Below, piece after piece: positions 1 to 8,596 of a DNA stretch of 64,000 bases; position 1 is the first letter of the stretch, and every line of letters starts with the position of its first letter. Below the pieces are notes generated by a model that did not search any database, was not told the DNA's origin, and worked only from the letters and a program-made list of their open reading frames with translations. The stretch spans positions 1 through 64,000 of the forward strand of contig NZ_ATVS01000020.1 of assembly GCF_000420845.1 (NCBI RefSeq), written 5' to 3'. This DNA is from Butyrivibrio sp. AE3009. GTDB taxonomy: Bacteria > Bacillota > Clostridia > Lachnospirales > Lachnospiraceae. The position numbers and the translations under genes are program-made.

Positions 1-1707
1 GATGAAGATACCTACAAGATCAGCTACACAACAGATGGTAACGGATCAGCAAATCCTGAAGATGAGACACATCAGGTACTTGATACTCAGGATAAGATAG
101 GTGGCTCCGAGGCGAAAGCAAATGCTGGATATGTATTTGAAGGCTGGTATAAGGGTGAGGAGAAGGTAGCAGATACAGCAACAATCAGTGCAGAGGTTGT
201 ATATGCAAACCTCAACACCAGAGCAAAAGACGGACTTCATGATGATACAACCTTCGAAGCAAGATTTGTACTTGATGTTAATGACACCTACAAGGTAGAA
301 TACAAGACCGATGGAAACGGAACAGCAACACCTGCAGAAGAGTCACATCAGGTACTTGATACTGCATCCATCACAGGATCCAAGGCGGAAGCTAATCCTG
401 GATATGTATTCGATGGCTGGTATAAGGGCGATGAGAAGATTGCAGGCGCAGGCGAGACAATCGCTCCCGCCTTCGTAATCGACAACCTCGATAAGAGAGA
501 GGACGGACTTCCTGCAAAAGTAACAACCTTTACAGCTAGGTTTAAACTTGACGAGAATGCGAAGTTCACAGTAACTTATCTCACAGACGGCAACGGAACA
601 ACAACACCGAGCGAGGAGACACACCAGGTACTTGCAATTGTATCTGATATTACAGGTTCCCTTGCAAAGGCAAATGAAGGTTACAAGTTTGACGGCTGGT
701 ACAAGGGCGATACTAAGATCGAAGGAGCAACAGAGCAGTTTAGTCCCGGTCTTGTATATGCAAACCTTGACAAGAAGGCAAACGGACTTCCTGACAACAC
801 AACTTACACAGCTAAGTTTGTGAAGGATGAGACTCAGACCAATGAGATCACCTACACTGTTAACCACATAGTTGATGGTGAAACAAAAGCAACTACTAAT
901 TACACCTCTAAGGTATGGGTTGGAGATCCTCAGACTGTTAAGGTAACAGCTGAAAGTCTCAAGCCTAACACCTATGACGGATATGAGTACAGCAAGACTG
1001 TATATGCAGAGGGCGGCGCAGAAGCCAAGGCTGATGATGAAGTTAAGGATAAGACAGTTATCAACGTGATCTATGAGCCTATAATGATTAACGTCCGCTA
1101 TGAGTACAGACCTGCAGCAGGAGTAACCCTTCCAAGTGACTTCCCTGCAGCGCCTGCAAGCTTCAAGGTTAAGTACAACGAGCTCTTCGATGTGGCTGAC
1201 GTACCTACTTACAAGGGATACAAGCTCACTGATTGGGCAATGGAGAGAGATACAAGCGGATTGCTGGAATTCTTTACAGCAGGTGGAAATACATTTAATT
1301 TCCTCGGTTTGTTTGCTGCAGGATCCCAGGGACAGATGAGAGCACCTGCTTACGATGTAGTTCTGTACTCTATCGTAACCAGGACCTCAACACCTACACC
1401 GCCTACGCCTCCTACACCTAACCCGCCTACACCGGGACCTACACCTACTCCTACACCTGACCCGACACCTGCACCTACACCGACACCTACCCCGGCAGCA
1501 CCCGTAGCTGCAGCAGGCGGCGGAGAAGCAGTTCTCGGAGCAAGACGTGACACAGGTAACGGACAGGCCGTTCTCGGAGCAAGAAGAGCAAGAACCGATG
1601 ACACCACCAATCAGACAGCAAGAGGCTTTGCAATTCTTGTATCAGCAGCGGTAGCGATTTCTCTACTTTTCGCAGGAAAGAAAAAAGAAGAGGAAGAGCA
1701 GAAATAA
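1..1707 (+). CDS. Cell-surface repeat protein, 5'-truncated by window edge
   Basis: The open frame runs from base 1 to the TAA at 1705-1707 (568 codons visible), so the start lies outside. Three tandem units of about 90 residues (nt 10-288, 289-561, 562-816) share the pattern Y-T-DGNG...HQVLD...GY-F-GWYKG, which is the Listeria/Bacteroides (InlB B-repeat, Flg_new) surface-repeat type. A MucBP-like stretch follows, then a TP-rich spacer (nt 1375-1505) that would cross the wall. The C-terminus has two AVLGARR motifs 13 residues apart, one hydrophobic helix (nt 1627-1677) and a K/E-rich tail. No LPXTG is present. Likely role: wall-spanning adhesin or ligand-binding protein; the ligand is unknown. 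Confidence 0.8.
   Translation, partial: DEDTYKISYTTDGNGSANPEDETHQVLDTQDKIGGSEAKANAGYVFEGWYKGEEKVADTATISAEVVYANLNTRAKDGLHDDTTFEARFVLDVNDTYKVEYKTDGNGTATPAEESHQVLDTASITGSKAEANPGYVFDGWYKGDEKIAGAGETIAPAFVIDNLDKREDGLPAKVTTFTARFKLDENAKFTVTYLTDGNGTTTPSEETHQVLAIVSDITGSLAKANEGYKFDGWYKGDTKIEGATEQFSPGLVYANLDKKANGLPDNTTYTAKFVKDETQTNEITYTVNHIVDGETKATTNYTSKVWVGDPQTVKVTAESLKPNTYDGYEYSKTVYAEGGAEAKADDEVKDKTVINVIYEPIMINVRYEYRPAAGVTLPSDFPAAPASFKVKYNELFDVADVPTYKGYKLTDWAMERDTSGLLEFFTAGGNTFNFLGLFAAGSQGQMRAPAYDVVLYSIVTRTSTPTPPTPPTPNPPTPGPTPTPTPDPTPAPTPTPTPAAPVAAAGGGEAVLGARRDTGNGQAVLGARRARTDDTTNQTARGFAILVSAAVAISLLFAGKKKEEEEQK
10..816 (+). repeat. Three tandem B-repeat coding units
   Basis: Three in-frame units of about 250-275 bp encode the same domain: Y-T-DGNG...THQVLD at the start, then GWYKG and a DGL...F-A-F ending. 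They differ at many third positions, so the duplication is not very recent. Units of this kind can change in number by recombination. Confidence 0.75.
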
Positions 1708-1744
1708 TAACCAAATAATATTTACTTAACGGTAACTGAAAGTT

Positions 1745-1790
1745 TCCCCCGGGATGCCCGTACAATGCGGATATCCCGGGGGACTTTTGT
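1745..1790 (+). terminator. Rho-independent terminator of the surface protein
   Basis: TCCCCCGGGAT (1745-1755) pairs with ATCCCGGGGGA (1773-1783), and TTTT follows at 1785-1788. It is a strong GC stem 38 bp after the stop codon. The rest of the gap to about 1968 is AT-rich; no convincing promoter was found. Confidence 0.85.
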
Positions 1791-1968
1791 ATCGTAGTTT
1801 TGTCTAACAAAATTGTTATATTATAGTTAAATATTTATATGGAATTTGATATGGATATCTGCTAAAATTAAATCTCGCTCGAGAGAAATAAAATATGAAT
1901 TAATATTTCGGGGATAATGTAACTGTTTTTTGTTTTTGCCGCTGCATCTGTATCTGCGGCGGATTGGG

Positions 1969-3162
1969 ATGGATAGTATGGGAAGTATCAAAGGGAGCGG
2001 GGGGGCTGCGTCCTTACCTTCTAAGTGGGACAACAAGCGCATAATTGCAGTGGTAGTGCTGACTGCAATTTTTATTTTGTCTTATTTTCTCATTCATTTT
2101 TTCCTTATTGAAAAAGCAGAGAGCACCAGTGCCAAGTCCGAGTTTGCCAAGGGCAGGGTTGTCAGCGTTTTGCAGGACAACACCCAGAGGGATGAGAGCA
2201 CCGAAGGAGTCCTTAGAGGCTCCCAGGAGGTAATCGTAGAGATCCTGTCGGGAACTCAGAAGGGGAAGCAGTTTCTGACCACCAATTACCTGAGTGCTTT
2301 GTACAATATCAATGCAAAAGAGGGCGCCAAGGTCATCGTAAGACTTGATCCGCAGGGGGATAGCGTCAGCGCCTTTATATACAGTTATGACAGGGGGATG
2401 GTCATTCTTGTACTTATTCTTATCTTCGTAGCAAGTCTCCTTATCATCGGCAGAGGAAAAGGCGCCATGGCCTTCATCGCTCTGTTTATCACATTTGTCA
2501 GCATAGTAGGGATTCTGTTTCCTCTTTTGGAATACGGATTTCCCGCAATACCTGTTACAGTCTTGATTGTTTTCTACACCACAGTTTTTACCTTTGTTCT
2601 AATAGACGGAATTAACAAAAAAACGATAAGCGCGGCCCTTGGAACGCTCTCCGGTGTCGTTATAGCTTCACTGTTTGCGGCTATCGCCGGTGCATTTGCG
2701 CATATTACGGGATTCCAGACCAATGAGTCGGAGGAACTCCTTCTTATAGGAAGAGATCACGGTATGAAGATCGGCGGACTTTTTACCTGCGGAATCCTTA
2801 TCGCAGCCCTGGGAGCTGTTATGGATGTGGCCATGAGCATAGCTTCGGCGGTTCATGAGCTAAGGAGCGTTAACACAGCCCTTTCCGCAAGAGAGCTCTT
2901 TGAATCCGGCATGAACATCGGCCGTGACGCCATGGGCACTATGGCCAATACACTTATCCTGGCTTTTGCGGGATCTTCTTTTACACTGCTTTTACTGGTT
3001 TATTTTTACGATATCACACCCCTTCAGCTTCTTAGTACAGATCTGATAGCAAGGGAAGTAATACAGGGCGTGTCAGGCAGCATCGGCATTGTCCTTACGG
3101 TACCTATTGTGGCGCTTTTATCCGCAAGGATAGAGACCATGAAGAAGGATACCAAGGTGTGA
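1969..3162 (+). CDS. YibE/F-like multi-pass membrane protein
   Basis: This 397-residue protein resembles the YibE/F family (PF07907), membrane proteins of unconfirmed transport function. An N-terminal helix (VVLTAIFILSYFLIHFFL) is followed by an outside domain of about 75 residues that resembles the YibE soluble part, then about seven hydrophobic segments. ATG at 1969 is chosen because GGCGGA lies 5 bases upstream; ATG at 1978 is also possible, and the frame is open back to a TTG at 1930 without a ribosome site. No partner gene sits next to it. Confidence 0.75.
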   Translation: MDSMGSIKGSGGAASLPSKWDNKRIIAVVVLTAIFILSYFLIHFFLIEKAESTSAKSEFAKGRVVSVLQDNTQRDESTEGVLRGSQEVIVEILSGTQKGKQFLTTNYLSALYNINAKEGAKVIVRLDPQGDSVSAFIYSYDRGMVILVLILIFVASLLIIGRGKGAMAFIALFITFVSIVGILFPLLEYGFPAIPVTVLIVFYTTVFTFVLIDGINKKTISAALGTLSGVVIASLFAAIAGAFAHITGFQTNESEELLLIGRDHGMKIGGLFTCGILIAALGAVMDVAMSIASAVHELRSVNTALSARELFESGMNIGRDAMGTMANTLILAFAGSSFTLLLLVYFYDITPLQLLSTDLIAREVIQGVSGSIGIVLTVPIVALLSARIETMKKDTKV

Positions 3163-3251
3163 TCTGCTTCGGTTCCATCAAAAGGCTTAATTGGGAGAGT
3201 GAGTCTTTTGTCTGAACATAAAGTATTGTTTCAAAAGAAAGGTGGGAGCGT

Positions 3252-6200
3252 ATGAAAAACAGAAAACGCATACTGGCGATTCTCCTTGCGGGATTTATGT
3301 CAGTATCAACGGCATTCTCGGTTAACACTTCCGTAGCATTTGCTGCAGAGACTACCGAGACTGTTCAGTCCGAGACAGAGAGTGAGGCATCCGGCGAGGC
3401 TTCATCAGAGAGCTCATCGGCAGCATCAAGTGAAGCATCAAGTGAGGCATCGAGTGAGGCTTCATCAGAGGCATCAAGCGAAGCTTCATCCGAGAAGCAG
3501 ACCGAGGCTGCAACTGAAGGCACTACAGAGGCAGCTGCTGTGGAAGCTACAGCAGAGACTGAGGCTGACAAGGAGATCGAGCTTACAACAATCGCTGAGG
3601 CCAAAAGCGGCGCAGAAGGCACAACTTACAATGTTAAGGGTGTCGTTAACTACGTATCAGGCAAAAATGTCTATGTAGAGGATGAGACAGGAGCTATCTG
3701 CCTCTATCTGTCTGAAGCAGACAAGACAATAAAGGTTGGTAACCTTCTTACTGCAACAGGTGCCCTCAAGAACTACAAGGGACTTGCAGAGCTTGACGCA
3801 GCAACAATCGTTGAGAAGGATGAGACCAATACTTTTGACTATGGTTTTAACACCATAGAGGCAGCAAATTTCAAGGATTTTGTTGCAAACTACAACGATT
3901 ATGAGTGCAAAAAGGTGGAGCTTGAGGGTGTTAAGTTTGCCTCCATCAATGACAAGAAGAACAACGTATATGTAGAAGTTGACGGAACTAAGGCTCTTGT
4001 ATACGGAAGCAACCTGGACAAGCTCTTTAGCTTCGAGGTTGGTACAACCGTAAACATGACAGCTGTTGTATGCGATTACAACGGAATAGAGCTTCTCCCT
4101 ATTACAAATGGTGATCGTCCTGCAGTAGAGAAGGTAGATGAGGCAGGCGAAGATCAGCCCGCTGACGATGTGACAGTTGATGATTCTGTTACTCTTCAGG
4201 TTGCCAAGTGGGCAGGCACAAATCTTGCTGAGCACATTTCAGACCTTGTTGTTTACGCTGACAAGAGCGCTGACAACGACTTCGCTGATACAGCTCATGA
4301 GATCACTGCTTTCGTAGGTGGCAAGCAGGTAGCTCCCGTGTATGACTACACCAGCAGTGGCAGCAAATTAGCTGTTATCGGCTCCAAGGGAATGAAGTCC
4401 GGGGATTACTATCTTGTTACTGTTTCAGGTAAGGGCTATGGCCTGTACACACTTCATTTTGACATGAAGGGATCAAACACAGGTGCCAAGAACTGGAAGG
4501 CAGCTTACAGTACAGACGGCGAGAACTTCACAGAGATCGGAGATAAATTCGAAGTATCAACAAGCTGGAAGGATGATATCACCTTCAGCGTACCTGCAGA
4601 AGTTGCTCACGTTGACAAGGTATACTTCAAGGTAGGCCCTGCAGACAACACTTCCATCAATGGCAAAGAGGTTGCTGCAACAGGAGCTAACCGTTTCACA
4701 ACCATCAAGGTTACAGCTAGCCCCGCAATTACATCAGACATGGTTGCAGGCGTAAATGTAGAGCCTGAATCAGGCGAGGTTCCTTACGGACAGGCTCTTA
4801 CAATGGTTACTCCCACCAAGAATGCAACTATCTACTATTCAGTAAATGGCGCAGAGTTCGCAGCATATGACGAGGCTAACAAGCCTGTTCTTGCAGCAGA
4901 GGATTTTGTAGCTGCATCAGAGCTTGATCCTGTTAAGAAGGCTATAGTAGTAGCATATGCAACAGCTGAAGGCAAGACAGACTCCATCAAGAAGTCCTTC
5001 GTATACAGCCTTGCAGCTGTAGGTAACGTTAAGGCAAGCCCCAACGGCGGCGCTGTAAGAAAGAGCCAGTTCATCACTCTTAAGACAGCTACAGAGGGCG
5101 CCAAGATCCTTTACTCCCTTGATAAGGGTGAGACATGGACTGAGTACACAGATCCTTTCAAGCTCTCTGACCTTCCTGCAACAGTTCAGGCCAAGGCTAC
5201 CTGCGAGGGATATTCAGACAGCGCAGTCTCAACTTTTGAGTTTACAGAGAGAGTTAACGAGGAGTACAACATCTATTTTGGTCAGCTTCATTCACATACC
5301 CAGTACTCAGATGGTTCAGGTACCTGTGAGGAGGCATTTAACCACGCAGCCAACGAAGTTGAGAACCTTGACTTCCTGGCAGTAACTGACCACTCCAACT
5401 CTTTTGACAACGACACATCAGCAACAATTTCAGACGGCAGCGCATCCTCAGAGTGGAAAGAGGGTCACGAGCTTGCTGACAAGTACACAAGAGACGACTT
5501 CGTATCTCTCTATGGCTATGAGATGACCTGGTCAGGCGGAGCTCCCGGTCACATGAATACCTTTAACACCAATGGATTCATGAGCCGTAACATGACAGGC
5601 TATGAGAGCAAGTCAAGAACAGCTCTTCAGAACTATTATGCACAGCTGGTTAACACACCTGATTCAATCAGTATGTTCAACCACCCCGGAACAACCTTCG
5701 GTGATTTCTATGACTTTGCTTACTATTCAAAGGCAAACGACCAGCAGATCACACTTATCGAGGTTGGTAACGGTGAAGGCGCTATCGGATCCAGCGGATA
5801 CTTCCCTTCATATGAGTACTACACAAGAGCTCTTGATAAGGGCTGGCATGTAGCACCTGCCAACAACCAGGATAACCACAAGGGAAGATGGGGAGATGCC
5901 AACACAGGCAGATCCGTAATCCTTGCTGATTCACTTACAAGAGAAAATATTTACGACGCTATCCGCAACATGCGTGTATATGCAACAGAGGATAACGACC
6001 TTTCCATTTACTACACACTTAACGGTGAGATAATGGGAACAGTTCTTGATGAGACACCTTCAGAGGTTAACATCAAGGTTAAGACTTCCGATCCTACAGA
6101 TTCAGGAATGATGACTGTAGAAGTTGTTACTAACGGCGGATTCGTTGTAGCAAGCAAGAGGGTTAACGAGGCTTCTGACGTAGCAGAGTTTAACCTTTAT

Positions 6201-8477
6201 CCTGACAAGAACTATTATTACATCAGAGTTACACAGGCTGACGGAAATATCGCAGTTACAGCACCTGTATGGGTTTCAGCCGTTGAGGCTGTAGGAATCA
6301 GCTCTCTTTCAACTGATACATCACTTCCTGTAGCAGGACAAGAGCTCAATATCAATGCAACCTTCTATAACAATGAAGCAACAGATTTTGACGTAAGATC
6401 AATCGTTTACTCAGCTAACGGCGCAGTTATCCACGTAACAGATGTTACAGGAGATATGAAGGCTATCAAGTCTCAGGGCGAGATCAACGATACTTTCAAA
6501 TATCTGTGCGACAAGGCCGGCAAGCAGACTATCGATGTAATTCTTCTTGGATACTTGAACGGCGTGGAAAAGAAGTACACAGCTACCCTTGATCTTGTTT
6601 ATGTATCAGACGAGATGGTTACACACGTAGTAGTTGACGGATCACACCTCAATGACTATGTATCAGGCTATTACAGCGGAAACGTTGGTAACTTCGCAGA
6701 TATCGCAGCAAGCGATTATGTTAAGGTAGACGTTGTTAATACAGAGATCACCAAAGAGACTCTTGCAAATGCAGCAGTTTTTGTTGTTTCAGCACCTAAC
6801 AAGAACACCAAGAACGGTGAGATCAAGCACTTCGAGGATTCTTTCATAGAACTGGTAAAAGAGTATGTTGCAGGCGGCGGCAACCTTATTGTCTGCGGTC
6901 TTGCTGACTATCAGGATACCAAGGACTGCCAGTCATCTGTTGAGATCAACAAGCTCCTTGCAGCTATCGGAGCAACCACAAGGATCAACTCAGATGAGGT
7001 CTGCGATGATGATAACAACGGCGGACAGAACTACAGACTGTATCCTACTAACTTCAACAGAAACAGCTACCTCCTCAAGGGCGTAACAAGCACTCAGAAG
7101 TACAGCGCTTACAGCGGATGCTCAGTCCTTGTTGATGAAGAGGCTGTAGCAGCAGGTAAGGCAGAAGCTCTTGTTATGGGCTATGACACAACCTACACCA
7201 AGGATTGCAAGCAGTTCGACGATCAGTACAAAGAAGTTCCCAAGGGAAGCGTTGTATTTGCAGCAAGAGAAGAGCTGTCATCAGGCTCAGACGTTCTTGT
7301 GACAGGTACAGTATTCCTCAGTAACTTCGAGGTTAAGTCAGAACTTGATAATGGCGGAGACGAGTACTACGCTAACAGAAACATCCTTCTCAACTACCTT
7401 TCAAACAACAGAAAGGAGATCAAGGTAAGCACAATTGCCGAGATGAGAAAGGGTAACCCCGGCGACATCTTCACAGTTGAGGGTTATGTAACAGCCGGAA
7501 CAGCAGTTGAAGGCAACAAGTTCTTCGACACTATCTATGTTCAGGATGAGACAGCAGGAACCACGGTATTCCCTATAGCAGATGCAGGTATCGAGATCGG
7601 AACCAAGGTAAGACTTACAGGTTTCGTTGACGGATATCAGGGCGACAAGGAGATCCAGATCTACAACTACAAGGTTCTTGATGCTGAGCCTTATGTATTT
7701 GCTCCTAAGGCAGTAACCACCAAGGAAGCAGCTGATTACGAAGCCCTCGGTGGATCACTCCTTCAGGTAGAGGGTAAGGTAACAAAGGTTGTAACCAACA
7801 CAGCAGGCGTTGACTACTTCTACGTTGTAGATGAGTCAGGCGTAGAGGCAAGAGTATTCATCGACGGATACATCCTTGCATCTGACGGAAACGACACTGT
7901 TAACGAAGACGTTGTTGTTGGCAACACCATCAAGGCGGTTGGTCTGTCATACTATAATCCTGACGGAGCATGCCTCAGAGTTCGTGACAGAGCAGAGATC
8001 GAGCTTGTAAAAGTAGCTGAGCCCGAGGTAAAGGCAACTCTTATCACCAAGTGGGGATCAACCTACTATGTTGACGAGAAGGGCAACAAGCTTAAGGGAT
8101 TCCAGGTAATTGACGGAGATACCTATTTCTTCAACCTTAAGAGCGGCGGCATGGTAAGGCAGGACTTCGTTACTGTAGACGGCAAGAAGTATTACCTTGA
8201 TTCCAAGGGTAAGCTTGTAAAGGGCCGCTTCATGGATAAGTGGCTGTCCACCTACTACTTTGATGAGAATGGTGTAATGGCTACCGGTATGACAGATATC
8301 GACGGAGCACGTTACTACTTTGACAATAAGGGACATCAGGTTAAGCAGGCATGGATCAAGGAGAACGGCGTTAACAAGTATTACGCCAAGGCTGACGGCA
8401 AGCTTGCCAAGAGTGAGACAATCACTAAGTGGGGCAAGAAGTACAGCTTCGATGAGAACTATGAACTTATCAAATAA
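3252..8477 (+). CDS. Secreted CehA-like PHP metallohydrolase with wall-binding repeats
   Basis: This 1741-residue protein has a signal peptide ending near AFAA. Order: Ser/Glu/Ala-rich linker with tandem ASSE units (residues about 50-82), an OB-fold-like YhcR-type domain (about 110-290), a jelly-roll-like domain, two chitobiase C-terminal-like domains (about 500-665), and a PHP/CehA-type core from about 675. Metal ligands are visible in QLHSHTQYSDGS, VTDHSN, NHPGT and NQDNHKGRWGD. A glutamine-amidotransferase-like fold with AGGGNLIVCG follows, then two more OB-like domains and choline-binding-type repeats (about 1596-1741) for wall attachment. AAAGGTGGGAG precedes the ATG. The core is probably a phosphoesterase; the substrate is unknown. 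Confidence 0.8.
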   Translation: MKNRKRILAILLAGFMSVSTAFSVNTSVAFAAETTETVQSETESEASGEASSESSSAASSEASSEASSEASSEASSEASSEKQTEAATEGTTEAAAVEATAETEADKEIELTTIAEAKSGAEGTTYNVKGVVNYVSGKNVYVEDETGAICLYLSEADKTIKVGNLLTATGALKNYKGLAELDAATIVEKDETNTFDYGFNTIEAANFKDFVANYNDYECKKVELEGVKFASINDKKNNVYVEVDGTKALVYGSNLDKLFSFEVGTTVNMTAVVCDYNGIELLPITNGDRPAVEKVDEAGEDQPADDVTVDDSVTLQVAKWAGTNLAEHISDLVVYADKSADNDFADTAHEITAFVGGKQVAPVYDYTSSGSKLAVIGSKGMKSGDYYLVTVSGKGYGLYTLHFDMKGSNTGAKNWKAAYSTDGENFTEIGDKFEVSTSWKDDITFSVPAEVAHVDKVYFKVGPADNTSINGKEVAATGANRFTTIKVTASPAITSDMVAGVNVEPESGEVPYGQALTMVTPTKNATIYYSVNGAEFAAYDEANKPVLAAEDFVAASELDPVKKAIVVAYATAEGKTDSIKKSFVYSLAAVGNVKASPNGGAVRKSQFITLKTATEGAKILYSLDKGETWTEYTDPFKLSDLPATVQAKATCEGYSDSAVSTFEFTERVNEEYNIYFGQLHSHTQYSDGSGTCEEAFNHAANEVENLDFLAVTDHSNSFDNDTSATISDGSASSEWKEGHELADKYTRDDFVSLYGYEMTWSGGAPGHMNTFNTNGFMSRNMTGYESKSRTALQNYYAQLVNTPDSISMFNHPGTTFGDFYDFAYYSKANDQQITLIEVGNGEGAIGSSGYFPSYEYYTRALDKGWHVAPANNQDNHKGRWGDANTGRSVILADSLTRENIYDAIRNMRVYATEDNDLSIYYTLNGEIMGTVLDETPSEVNIKVKTSDPTDSGMMTVEVVTNGGFVVASKRVNEASDVAEFNLYPDKNYYYIRVTQADGNIAVTAPVWVSAVEAVGISSLSTDTSLPVAGQELNINATFYNNEATDFDVRSIVYSANGAVIHVTDVTGDMKAIKSQGEINDTFKYLCDKAGKQTIDVILLGYLNGVEKKYTATLDLVYVSDEMVTHVVVDGSHLNDYVSGYYSGNVGNFADIAASDYVKVDVVNTEITKETLANAAVFVVSAPNKNTKNGEIKHFEDSFIELVKEYVAGGGNLIVCGLADYQDTKDCQSSVEINKLLAAIGATTRINSDEVCDDDNNGGQNYRLYPTNFNRNSYLLKGVTSTQKYSAYSGCSVLVDEEAVAAGKAEALVMGYDTTYTKDCKQFDDQYKEVPKGSVVFAAREELSSGSDVLVTGTVFLSNFEVKSELDNGGDEYYANRNILLNYLSNNRKEIKVSTIAEMRKGNPGDIFTVEGYVTAGTAVEGNKFFDTIYVQDETAGTTVFPIADAGIEIGTKVRLTGFVDGYQGDKEIQIYNYKVLDAEPYVFAPKAVTTKEAADYEALGGSLLQVEGKVTKVVTNTAGVDYFYVVDESGVEARVFIDGYILASDGNDTVNEDVVVGNTIKAVGLSYYNPDGACLRVRDRAEIELVKVAEPEVKATLITKWGSTYYVDEKGNKLKGFQVIDGDTYFFNLKSGGMVRQDFVTVDGKKYYLDSKGKLVKGRFMDKWLSTYYFDENGVMATGMTDIDGARYYFDNKGHQVKQAWIKENGVNKYYAKADGKLAKSETITKWGKKYSFDENYELIK
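3399..3497 (+). repeat. 12-bp coding microrepeat (ASSE units)
   Basis: About five to six imperfect 12-bp units of the type GAGGCATCAAGT encode consecutive ASSE tetrapeptides in the flexible linker behind the signal peptide. The 12-bp unit keeps the frame, so slippage would change linker length without breaking the gene. Confidence 0.7.
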
Positions 8478-8510
8478 TTGACTTGGAACTAAATAAGAGT
8501 CTGTGATACA

Positions 8511-8545
8511 AACTCCGCGGTGGGCTAACCCATCGCGGAGTTTTG
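8511..8545 (+). terminator. Rho-independent terminator of the secreted hydrolase
   Basis: AACTCCGCGGTGGG and CCCATCGCGGAGTT form a stem with a 4-base CTAA loop, followed by TTTTG. It lies 35 bp after the stop. A TATAAT at 8554-8559 just behind may be the -10 box for gdpP, but its -35 is poor. Confidence 0.85.
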
Positions 8546-8596
8546 TGCTATACTATAATGAGTAATGTCTGTGGTTTGGGGGAAGAGGACAGGAAT

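Noticed and set aside
343..867. Long minus-strand reading frame across the surface-protein repeats
   Set aside because: It is antisense to a clear repeat protein, has no ribosome site and a Cys/Leu-rich composition that mirrors the coding strand.
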